This document shows, in pieces, positions 43,151 through 50,403 of a stretch of DNA of 50,403 bases. Both the position numbers and the translations under genes were made by a program. Each line of letters opens with the position of its first letter. Within the stretch, counting starts at the first letter, position 1. Location of the stretch: assembly GCA_024742605.1 (NCBI GenBank), contig JANSYC010000026.1:1-50403 (forward strand), in the 5' to 3' direction. This stretch comes from Alphaproteobacteria bacterium. Its GTDB lineage: Bacteria > Pseudomonadota > Alphaproteobacteria > Thalassobaculales > Thalassobaculaceae. Below the pieces are notes generated by a model that saw only the letters and a list, made by a program, of their open reading frames with translations, did not search any database and was not told where the DNA came from.

Positions 43151-43801
43151 ATGATGGTCAGCCCGCTCGACCATGTACAGGACTGGATCAACGGGTCGCG
43201 GCTTTTGGCAGCCGCCGTCCTGGTGTGTGCGCTTCCGGCCGGTGCGTCGGCAAGCGAACCCGGCGCGGCCGACGTGACGTCGCCGTGGTACGTGGTCGGT
43301 CAGGTCGAATATCACCCGTCCAACCGGATCGATGTCGGCGCGCGCGACGACGGATTGCAGATCGACGACCTGATGTCGCGCCGTCTGGCGGTGGATTTCA
43401 ATTTCGGCGGCCAGGGCCGTGGCAATGTTCTGTCCATCACCGAGGGCGGGCGGATCGGGGCGCCCAGTCCGGGCCGGGAGACCGGCGGATACGAGGTGAT
43501 GTTCTCGGGGTCCTATGACGTGCGGACCGGGACCGCCATCACCCCGCGCATTTCAGCCGGCATCGGTATGGCGTCCCGCCACGATAGCGGGGCCGGTGTG
43601 CCGAGTGCGGATCCGAGTCATGCGGACGATGTGGTGCCCGCTCTGGAACTCGGCCTGGGGGCCGATTACGCCGTCTCCGAGACCTGGGGGTTCAGCGCCG
43701 AGTACCGGGCCTTCTATCACGGCGCCCCGAACACCGAGACCGGCCCGATCGACCCGCAGGTCAGCCAGCAGTTCACCATCGGCGCAAAGATCCGGTTCTA
43801 G
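43151..43801 (+). CDS. Outer-membrane beta-barrel protein (OmpA/Surf_Ag_VNR-like small barrel)
   Basis: A 216-residue exported protein. After an N-terminal tail a hydrophobic signal runs over about residues 17-34, with likely cleavage near GASAS. The mature part alternates polar and hydrophobic residues in about eight strands, e.g. WYVVGQVEYHP, YEVMFSGSYDVR and WGFSAEYRAFYHG, and ends in FTIGAKIRF with a C-terminal Phe, the barrel-assembly signal. Surface loops hold Gly/Asp-rich segments. No exact family can be named; it is probably a small structural or adhesion-related porin-like protein. ATG at 43151 follows GGGAG. Confidence 0.75.
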   Translation: MMVSPLDHVQDWINGSRLLAAAVLVCALPAGASASEPGAADVTSPWYVVGQVEYHPSNRIDVGARDDGLQIDDLMSRRLAVDFNFGGQGRGNVLSITEGGRIGAPSPGRETGGYEVMFSGSYDVRTGTAITPRISAGIGMASRHDSGAGVPSADPSHADDVVPALELGLGADYAVSETWGFSAEYRAFYHGAPNTETGPIDPQVSQQFTIGAKIRF

Positions 43802-43831
43802 GGATCGATTGGTCCCGCACGGCGCCCGTGC

Positions 43832-46234
43832 TCAGGGTTCCAGCCTGAGGGAATGGCTGGTCTCGGCGGGCGCGGCCGGGATCGTGCGGGAGCGCCCGGC
43901 GGCCCAGTCGGCCTGCCAGCTGACGTAGAACTCCGAGAACAGGTTGCCCGAGGCACCGACCGCCGGCGAGAACAGGGATGCGTCCAGATCGGCCAGATCG
44001 TAGGCCACCCGGAGCCCGGCGCCGTGGCGGTGGCGGAACGGATCGTCCTCGGGACCGCCCCAGCTGCCGCGCGAGACGGTGTAGTCGCCGCCGCCGGTGG
44101 GCGTGATCGGCATCATCTTCTCGCCCAGCCAGGGAATCCGGCCCCAGATCTGGTGTTCGAACCGGGCCTTGTGCAGCTCGCCCCATTGCCAGTCACCGGT
44201 GCCCGCCAGGCGCTGAATGTCCGAGATCGCGGCGGTCAGGCTGTCGCGGATGATCTGCTGGCAGGTCTCCTTGCCGTCGGTGGTCTTGTCGTCGCACCAG
44301 TCCTGCTCGGTGGTCAGCACCCGGATCAGGGTGGCGGCGCGCGGGCGGCGGTAGTCGTCCGCCAGCGGACCCAGCTCGTCGGCGAACAGCTTCTCCTGCA
44401 GGCGGCGGATCCAGGCGGCGAACAGCAGCGGTTCCGGGTCGTCGACTTTCATGTCCCCGTCCCAGCGCTGCACCCGTCGGACGGCGCCCGCCACCAGCGG
44501 GTCCGGCTCGGCCTCCTGGTCGATCGCGGGCACCAGATGGCGCAGCATCGCGCGGGCGAACAGCGAGGTGGTGTCGAGCTGGATCTCCGCCATCCGGCCG
44601 GGTGAGCGGTCGCCGTCCCGCAGCAGGTCCAGGATCCGGAGATAGCGGTAGGGGGCGTCGAACTCGCGGCCCAGGTCGAGATCCGGGTTGCGGCCGGTCA
44701 CGTGATTGTTGGCGTTGGCCACCACGCCGCCGGACGGATTGACCGCCCCCGGCAGATCCTCGAACGGGGCCCAGCCGATCCAGTCCCGGCTGCCGTCCTC
44801 GCCGGTGGCGGGCAGGAACCCGTCGCCGGATCTGCGGATCGGAACCCGGCCGGCCGAGACCACCCCGATCGCACCGGCGGTGTCGGCGAAGACCACGTTC
44901 TGCTGCGGGGCGTGGAAGCCGCGCAGGGCCTCGACGAAGGCTTCGGCATCCGGGGCCGCCGCCATGTCGAACAGGGCCTGGGCGGTGCCGTCGTCGGGCG
45001 CCAGGACCGGCGAGGCGAGGGCCAGGACCGCGCCGTCCGGTGCCGCGTCGGCCGCGCCCGCGCGGGCGTCCGAGATCACCGGGCCGTGCCGGGTGATCCG
45101 CACGACGTGCTCGACCGCCCCGTCGCCCTGGCCGAACCGCTCGACCCGGGTCTCGAACGGCCGCCAGCCGTCCGGCGTCAGGTAGCGGGTCGGGTCGTCC
45201 GGATCGACGGTCTCGACGAACAGGTCCTGGGTGTCGGAATGGGTGGTGGTCATCGACCAGGCGACCCGCCCGTTATGGCCGATGAGCAGGAACGGCACCC
45301 CGGGCACGAACGCGCCGACCCGGGTGAAGCCCGGCGCCTCCAGCCGCGCCATGTACCACAGGTTCGGGGTCTGGAATCCCAGATGCGGATCGCCCGCCAG
45401 CACCGGCTTCCCGCTCGGCGTCAGATCCCCTGACACCGCCCAGGCGTTGGAGGCGAGACGCGGCTCGATCGCCGGGTGGATGCCGTCTTTCAGGCCCGCC
45501 AGCAGCGCGTCCGGCAGCGCCGACAGGGCCGCCAGATCGGGCGCCAGGCGGGATTGCGCGTTGCCGGGAAACGGGCTGTACAGAACCTCGAGATCGGCCG
45601 GCGTCAGCCCCGCCTTGAGCATGCGGGCGCGGGTGATCTCGGCGAACCAGTTGCCGGAGAGCTGCAGCGCCATCAGACGGCCCCAGACCAGACTGTCCGC
45701 CGGCGTCCACGGCTCCGGGTCGGCCCACAGCACCACCAGCTCCGGGGGCAGGGGGCCGGAGCGGCGCTCGAGATAGGCGTTGACCCCTGCGGCATAGGCC
45801 TCCAGATGGGCGCGCGCCTCCGCCGACAGCCGCGCCACGTTGTCCTGCGCCAGCCTGTAGAGTCCCAGAGTGCGCAGCAGCCTGTCGAAGCGGAGCCCGC
45901 TGTCGCCGATCAGCTCATGCAGGCGGCCGGATCCGATCCGGCGCATCATCTCCATCTGATAGAACCGGTCCTGGGCATGGGCGTAGCCCAGCCCGAAACT
46001 GGCGTCCTGGGGGCTGCCCGCCGACACGAACAGCACGCCGGACGCGTCCCGCCGCAACTCGACCGTGCCGTCGAGACCCACCAGGCCCGCCTGGCTCTCG
46101 TCCAGATCCGGCACCGAGCTGGAGAGCCAGAACAGCACCATCGCGCCCAGGAAGTTGAGCCCCAGGATGGCGAAGACCACGCCGAACAGGATCCGGCGTG
46201 GCCATTTGGATTTGGGATGCGGGTCAGCTGTCAT
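43832..46234 (-). CDS. Penicillin acylase family Ntn hydrolase
   Basis: An 800-residue precursor of the penicillin/AHL acylase family, which splits amide bonds after self-cleavage into alpha and beta chains. A membrane helix at about residues 15-38 anchors it or exports it. FGLGYAHAQDRFYQMEMMRRIGSGRL is the alpha-chain signature. Predicted cleavage is before S262 in LASNAWAVSGDLTPSGKPVLAGDPHLG, which would be the N-terminal nucleophile. FLLIGHNGRVAWSMTTTHSDTQDLF and NANNHVTG are further active-site blocks. The natural substrate may be N-acyl-homoserine lactones or other amides; this cannot be told from sequence. Confidence 0.92.
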   Translation of the reverse strand: MTADPHPKSKWPRRILFGVVFAILGLNFLGAMVLFWLSSSVPDLDESQAGLVGLDGTVELRRDASGVLFVSAGSPQDASFGLGYAHAQDRFYQMEMMRRIGSGRLHELIGDSGLRFDRLLRTLGLYRLAQDNVARLSAEARAHLEAYAAGVNAYLERRSGPLPPELVVLWADPEPWTPADSLVWGRLMALQLSGNWFAEITRARMLKAGLTPADLEVLYSPFPGNAQSRLAPDLAALSALPDALLAGLKDGIHPAIEPRLASNAWAVSGDLTPSGKPVLAGDPHLGFQTPNLWYMARLEAPGFTRVGAFVPGVPFLLIGHNGRVAWSMTTTHSDTQDLFVETVDPDDPTRYLTPDGWRPFETRVERFGQGDGAVEHVVRITRHGPVISDARAGAADAAPDGAVLALASPVLAPDDGTAQALFDMAAAPDAEAFVEALRGFHAPQQNVVFADTAGAIGVVSAGRVPIRRSGDGFLPATGEDGSRDWIGWAPFEDLPGAVNPSGGVVANANNHVTGRNPDLDLGREFDAPYRYLRILDLLRDGDRSPGRMAEIQLDTTSLFARAMLRHLVPAIDQEAEPDPLVAGAVRRVQRWDGDMKVDDPEPLLFAAWIRRLQEKLFADELGPLADDYRRPRAATLIRVLTTEQDWCDDKTTDGKETCQQIIRDSLTAAISDIQRLAGTGDWQWGELHKARFEHQIWGRIPWLGEKMMPITPTGGGDYTVSRGSWGGPEDDPFRHRHGAGLRVAYDLADLDASLFSPAVGASGNLFSEFYVSWQADWAAGRSRTIPAAPAETSHSLRLEP

Positions 46235-46290
46235 CGGTCAGGTCCAAACGGGCGGGTTCAAACTGGAACTCGGATGCAGCCCTATACGCA

Positions 46291-47820
46291 TCAGGTCTTG
46301 TTGAAGATGACCGTCTTCTTGTGGGTGAAGTGCTCCAGCATGGATTCCAGCGTGGCTTCCTTGCCGAGACCGGAGCTCTTGACGCCGCCATAGCTCAGGC
46401 CGGGCTGCACGACCAGGTTCTGGTTGACCTGCACGAAGCCGGCTTCAAGCTTCTCTGTTACATTAAGAGCGGCGTGTAAGTCATTGGTCCAAAATGTTGC
46501 AGCCAGGCCGTACTCCGTGTCGTTGGCGGCCTCGACCACCGCGTCCAGATTGGTCCAGCGGATGATGCAGGTCACCGGTCCGAAGATCTCCTCCCGGCTC
46601 AGCTTGCTGTCATTGGTCATCTCGGTGAACAGGACCGGGCGGACGAACAGCCCGTCCTTGAACTTCGGATCGGTCGGCATGGCCGAGCATTCGATCGGCT
46701 TGGCGCCCGGCTCGGTCTTGCCGTGGGCGATGTAGCCGTTCACCTTCTCGAACTGCTGGGGCGAGATGATCGTGCCGATATCGGTCTTCTCGTCCAGCGG
46801 GTCGCCCATCACCATGGCGTCGACCTGGGCCCGCAGCTTCTCGACGAAGGCGTCGTACAGGCTGTCATGGACGAAGATCCGGCTGGCGGCGGTGCAGGAC
46901 TGGCCCTGACGGGTGAACCGCATGCCGACCACGGCGCCGTTCAACGCCTTGTCGATATCGGCATCGGCCATGATGATCATCGGCGACTTGCCGCCCAGCT
47001 CGAGGGTGACCGGGATCAGCTTGTCGGCGGCGGACTTGTAGACGATCTTGCCGGTCTCGACCGAGCCGGTGAAGGTGACCTTGCCGACCTGCTTGTGCTC
47101 GACCAGCGGCGCGCCGCATTCCGGCCCGAAGCCGGACAGCATGTTGAACACGCCCGCCGGCAGCACCGAGTTCAGGATCTGGCAGACCCGCAGGACGGTC
47201 AGCGGCGCCTCCTCGGCCGATTTCACCACCACGGTGTTGCCCGCCAGCATGGCCGGCGCGATCTTCAGCGCCATCAGCAGCAGCGGCACGTTCCACGGAA
47301 TGATCGCGCCCACGACGCCGATCGGCTCGCGCACGGTGATCGTCAGCATGTCCGGGTGGTGCGGGACGGTCTCGCCCTTGAGCTCCGAGCCCAGACCGGC
47401 GTGGAAATAAAAGGCATCGGCCAGGATCGAGGCCTCGACCCGGCTCTCGGTCCGCAGCGCCTTGCCGGTTTCCAGCGCGATCAGACGCCCGAGTTCCTCG
47501 ACATGGGCCTCCAGCTTGGCGGCACACTGATAGAGCAGCTTGCCCCGATCCCGCGCCCGCATCTTGCCCCAGGCCTTCTGCGCCTTGGCGGAATCCTTGA
47601 CCGCCTTGTCCACATCCTCGGCATCACCGTCGGCGCCGAAGCCGATGACCTCACCGGTAGCCGGGTAGACCACCTCGAAGGTCTTGCCCGAGGACGCCGG
47701 GACCAGCTTGCCGCCGATCAGATGCCGGCCGCTCAGCGCCTTGGCCAGCGCATAGGGGTCCAGATTGGGTTCGATCGCCGGTTCCTGGCCGTAATCCAGG
47801 TCGCTCGCCATCAGGTTCAT
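46291..47820 (-). CDS. NAD(P)-dependent aldehyde dehydrogenase
   Basis: A 509-residue aldehyde dehydrogenase that oxidises an aldehyde to the acid. PWNVPLLLMALKIAPAMLAGN is the cofactor-binding region, FTGSVETGK the Rossmann turn, TLELGGKSP the general-base glutamate motif, and GQSCTAASR contains the catalytic C309. The start ATG at 47820 has GGGAG eight bases before it. The C-terminus SYGGVKSSGLGKEATLESMLEHFTHKKTV is standard. No neighbour fixes the substrate. Betaine-aldehyde-like substrates are possible given carnitine genes elsewhere in the window, but this is only a guess. Confidence 0.93.
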   Translation of the reverse strand: MNLMASDLDYGQEPAIEPNLDPYALAKALSGRHLIGGKLVPASSGKTFEVVYPATGEVIGFGADGDAEDVDKAVKDSAKAQKAWGKMRARDRGKLLYQCAAKLEAHVEELGRLIALETGKALRTESRVEASILADAFYFHAGLGSELKGETVPHHPDMLTITVREPIGVVGAIIPWNVPLLLMALKIAPAMLAGNTVVVKSAEEAPLTVLRVCQILNSVLPAGVFNMLSGFGPECGAPLVEHKQVGKVTFTGSVETGKIVYKSAADKLIPVTLELGGKSPMIIMADADIDKALNGAVVGMRFTRQGQSCTAASRIFVHDSLYDAFVEKLRAQVDAMVMGDPLDEKTDIGTIISPQQFEKVNGYIAHGKTEPGAKPIECSAMPTDPKFKDGLFVRPVLFTEMTNDSKLSREEIFGPVTCIIRWTNLDAVVEAANDTEYGLAATFWTNDLHAALNVTEKLEAGFVQVNQNLVVQPGLSYGGVKSSGLGKEATLESMLEHFTHKKTVIFNKT

Positions 47821-47925
47821 CGTTTCGTCTCCCTGGCCCGATGTTCGGGCCGTCTGTCTTTGGTCTCTCCAGGTGCCCATCACGACGACAGGCATCCGCT
47901 GTTCTCGGCCGGAACCGGAGCTCGG

Positions 47926-48690
47926 TCAGGCTCCAATCACATCGATTATGTCTATGTTTCGGTCCCGAAAGGCGCGTATTTGGTACGGGCCCCCAACCTC
48001 TTGCGGAATAATACAGGTCGCGTTCTGCTCCACAATCCCCGGCATCCGACCCGGATGAAAGGCGCGGAATTCAATGGATGTCCGCGGCGTGGTCGGAGCT
48101 TCGAGCTGTTGCGTCCTGTGCAGGGTGAATTGTTCGAAGGAAACCGAGCCGCCCGCGGCCATTTCCAGGTCGACAATCCTAATCGCTCCCAGGTTCGCCC
48201 GAATCTCGTCGTCGGAGAACAGAATGTTTGAATCTCCGGACTCCAACCGTTTCAGCCAATACGCGCGAGGGCCGTCGTCAGTGTCATGGCTATCCAGCCG
48301 GATGAAGGACAGGGCAGGTGCGGTCTTCCCGACATCCTGAAGCGTGACCCAGTTTGTCATGAAGGGCTCGGTGCTCCTGACCAGGTTTGCGTCCATGTGC
48401 CAATCGACGTGGGTGGAGACGTCGTCAACGGGATGGTGCCGGATGGTGCAGAGATTCAGTATAAGTCCGGGCTCAACCCCAAACTGACTTCTAAACGGAT
48501 TGGCAATCTTGCTTTGATAGAAGGTCAGGACGGCGGACCTGATCATGTCCCGGTACTCCGCCCGATCAACCCACTGGGCGAGGGCGGTCTTGGGGGCATT
48601 GGCTGCCTGCAGGAGCCGCTCCGTGACCCACCGCAGCTCGTCAAGCTGAGGCGCGCTCAAGGCCTTCCTCTGGACCGCTATCCTTTGCAC
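47926..48690 (-). CDS. Phytanoyl-CoA dioxygenase-like (PhyH-type) protein
   Basis: A 254-residue soluble protein with features of Fe(II)/2-oxoglutarate oxygenases: HVDWHMDANLV (an HxD pair), the distal histidine in FEQFTLHRTQ, and the arginine in TSIEFRAFHPG that would bind 2-oxoglutarate. The core is therefore likely a jelly-roll oxygenase; the name PhyH-like is by fold only. The apparent start is GTG without a clear ribosome site, so the N-terminus is uncertain. Base composition is visibly lower in GC than both neighbours, suggesting a transferred gene. It lies just downstream of the broken CoA-transferase gene on the same strand. Confidence 0.6.
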   Translation of the reverse strand: MQRIAVQRKALSAPQLDELRWVTERLLQAANAPKTALAQWVDRAEYRDMIRSAVLTFYQSKIANPFRSQFGVEPGLILNLCTIRHHPVDDVSTHVDWHMDANLVRSTEPFMTNWVTLQDVGKTAPALSFIRLDSHDTDDGPRAYWLKRLESGDSNILFSDDEIRANLGAIRIVDLEMAAGGSVSFEQFTLHRTQQLEAPTTPRTSIEFRAFHPGRMPGIVEQNATCIIPQEVGGPYQIRAFRDRNIDIIDVIGA

Positions 48691-48715
48691 TGTCCGGCCG
48701 CCCTCGCCTGATCCC

Positions 48716-49885
48716 TCAGCGCTTGAGGGATTTCAGGATCTCGTCCCGTGTCTCGTCGAGATTCGGCGCCGGCCTGCGGGTCGTCGGATCCGCGTAGCCC
48801 GAGACCTTGATCGGGTTGCCGACCACCTTCATGGGGCCGGTCACCGGATCGTCGACGGTCACCACCATATTGCGGGCGGCGGTCTGGGGATACTCGATCG
48901 CCTGGCCGATATCGTTGATCGGGCCGGCCGGAATGCCGGCGGTGTCCATCACGCCCATCCAGTAATCGGTCGTGGCGGTGTGCAGGATCGCCTCCAGCTC
49001 CGATTTCAGCAGATCGACATGCTGGGCACGGAGGTCGTTGGTCAGGAAACGCGGATCGGTCTTCCAGTCAGGCTTGCCGACCCCGTCGGCCAGCTTCTTG
49101 AACAGGCTGTCGTTTCCGGCCGCGATGATGATGTAGCCGTCCTGGGTTTCGAAGGCCTCGAACGGGGTGATGATCGGGTGCCGCGCGCCCAATGGGCCGG
49201 GCGCCTAGCCGGGCCAGCTAAATCGCATGGACGCGTTCTCAAGCAGCGCCAGCTGGCAGTCGAACATGCCGATATCGACCTTGCGGGCCTCGCCGGTGAT
49301 GGCCCGGTCGTACAGGGCAGAGATCAGGCCGATGGCGGCGTAGAGCCCGGAGCCGATATCGCCGATCGACATGCCGATCCGGGTCGGCGGGCTGTCGGGA
49401 TGTCCGGTCACGCTCATGATGCCGCCCATGCCCTGGACCACCATGTCATAGGCCGGGCGCTTCATGTCCGGTCCGGAATGGCCGAATCCGGAGGCCGAGG
49501 TGTAGATCAGCTTGGGGTATTTGGCGTGCAGGTCCTCCCAGCCGTAGCCGAGCTTCTCCATGGTGCCGGGGCGGAAGTTCTCGACCACCGCGTCGGCGGT
49601 CTCCAGCAGCTGCTCGAAGATCGCCCGGTCGGCCTCCTGCTTCAGGTTGAGCGCGATGCTCTCCTTGCCCCGGTTGACCGACTGGAAATAGGCCGACTTG
49701 CCGTTGACGAACGGGCCGTAGTGGCGGGCGTCGTCGCCGGTCTCCGGCGCCTCCACCTTGATCACCCGGGCGCCCAGCTCCGCCATCATCAGGGTGGCAT
49801 AGGGACCCGCGAGAATGCGGCTCACATCGACGACGGTGATTCCGGACAGCGGACCGGTACGTACAGCCGAACCATCGGCGACCAT
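48716..49885 (-). pseudogene. CaiB/BaiF family CoA-transferase with in-frame TAG
   Basis: A family III CoA-transferase of about 389 codons, interrupted by a TAG at 49205-49207. Before it the N-terminal part (226 residues) has LSGITVVDVSRILAGPYATL, the GADR-like VENFRPGTMEKLGYGWE and the catalytic-Asp region VDIGMFDCQLALLENA. After it the same frame continues with APGPLGARHPIITPFEAFET to a normal C-terminus ending EILKSLKR. There is no frameshift. Homologues have a Glu or similar residue at this place (GEVPG-type loop), so a GAG or CAG to TAG change explains it. It may be a recent pseudogene, a sequencing error, or a suppressed stop. Start: ATG with GGGAGAA upstream. Confidence 0.9.
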
Positions 49886-49994
49886 GGCAATTCTCCCTGT
49901 GAGACGAGACATTCGGACGGTCCCGCATGCGAGGGTTTTAGACCAGCGGCGCGAGCGGGAGCAAGAGAGCGGGTGGGACCGGGCGCAGCCGGGC

Positions 49995-50403
49995 TCAGAA
50001 CTCGATTCCGGCCTGGGCCTTGAAGCCGCTGCGGAACGGATGCTTGATCTGGGTCATCTCAGTCACCAGATCCGCCGCCTCGATCAGCTCGTCCTTGGCG
50101 TTGCGGCCGGTGACGATGATGTGCAGATCGGGGCGTTTGGCCTTCAGCACCTCGACCACCTCGGCGATCGGCAGGTAGTCGTAGCGCAGCACGATGTTCA
50201 GCTCGTCCATCAGGATCATCTTGATCTCCGGATCGGCCATCAGCTCCTGCGCCATGTTCCAGGCGTTGCGGGCGGCGGCGATGTCCCGGTTCAGATCCTG
50301 GGTGTCCCAGGTGAAGCCTTCGCCCATGGTGTTGATCACCACCTGATCCGGGAACGCCTCCAGCACCTTGCGCTCGCCGGTCTCCCACTTGCCCTTCACG
50401 AAC
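49995..50403 (-). CDS. cobO: Cob(I)yrinic acid a,c-diamide adenosyltransferase, C-terminal part
   Basis: The last ~135 codons of a BtuR/CobO-type adenosyltransferase, which attaches the adenosyl group to the corrinoid cobalt in B12 synthesis. The frame is open to the right edge, so the P-loop part lies outside. FVKGKWETGE, then NTMGEGFTWDTQD, the ILMDELNIVLRYDYLP Walker-B-like strand, HIIVTGRNAKDELIEAADLVTEM and the terminal KHPFRSGFKAQAGIEF are all CobO signatures. It reads leftwards toward the CoA-transferase gene and ends 109 bp before that gene's start. Confidence 0.95.
   Translation of the reverse strand, partial: FVKGKWETGERKVLEAFPDQVVINTMGEGFTWDTQDLNRDIAAARNAWNMAQELMADPEIKMILMDELNIVLRYDYLPIAEVVEVLKAKRPDLHIIVTGRNAKDELIEAADLVTEMTQIKHPFRSGFKAQAGIEF

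Noticed and set aside
49205-49207. Pyrrolysine at the TAG codon
   Set aside because: Known pyrrolysine proteins are methylamine methyltransferases; no pyl genes or such methyltransferases are in the window, and a Glu- or Gln-to-stop change is simpler.
1-50403. CRISPR arrays, tRNA/rRNA genes, insertion sequences or prophage
   Set aside because: No direct-repeat array, cloverleaf sequence, transposase, integrase or phage structural gene was seen by reading both strands.

Overview
The window is high-GC, densely coded DNA with short intergenic gaps and many ATGA or GTGA start/stop overlaps. Gene content and order (dapA, smpB, folK, rpoZ, a single bifunctional relA/spoT, lepB-rnc-era, recO, parC, a bactofilin with an M23 peptidase, a TRAP transporter, Bpt leucyltransferase) point to an alphaproteobacterium of the broad Rhodospirillales, probably free-living, motile and marine or aquatic. 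This placement is inferred from gene families and synteny; no rRNA gene is present. I found no tRNA or rRNA gene, insertion sequence, prophage or CRISPR array.

Layout. 1-6.9 kb is metabolic: the end of a PLP aminotransferase, a GNAT acetyltransferase, a flavoprotein of the halogenase/LodB-like superfamily, a two-gene carnitine module (BKACE dehydrocarnitine cleavage enzyme and L-carnitine dehydrogenase), a CmcJ/NvfI-type oxygenase and a gamma-glutamyltransferase. 6.9-8.25 kb holds an excisionase-like HTH protein and an orphan protein. 8.25-10.2 kb is an M23 peptidase overlapping a bactofilin gene, a likely cell-shape module. 10.3-14.0 kb has a hydrolase, a HAD dehalogenase and a soluble lytic transglycosylase. 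14.2-27.6 kb is the conserved core: dapA-smpB, family 5 uracil-DNA glycosylase, NYN nuclease, folK, rpoZ, spoT, lepB-rnc-era, a voltage-gated-type K+ channel, recO, parC and bluB.

27.6-28.1 kb holds two small uncharacterised genes. 28.3-33.4 kb is a TRAP operon (dctP, an oversized dctQ, and a dctM with a long charged C-terminal domain) with a terminator and a probable promoter. 33.6-36.9 kb carries bpt, an alpha-E protein and a circularly permuted ATP-grasp protein. 37.2-39.4 kb is the flagellar stator, motA-motB, with a probable micro-gene of about 48 codons between them. 39.7-43.8 kb has a flavin reductase, a three-gene unit (PepSY protein, b-type cytochrome, membrane-anchored LuxR regulator), threonine ammonia-lyase and an outer-membrane barrel protein. 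43.8-50.4 kb has a penicillin-acylase-type hydrolase, an aldehyde dehydrogenase, a lower-GC PhyH-like dioxygenase, a CaiB-type CoA-transferase gene broken by an in-frame TAG, and the C-terminal part of cobO.

The observations I rate highest are the amber-interrupted CoA-transferase, the micro-gene inside the motAB operon, the charged cytoplasmic extension of the TRAP permease, and the PepSY/cytochrome b/membrane-LuxR operon with a palindrome at its promoter end. None of these is proven to be a new system; each is stated with a test.
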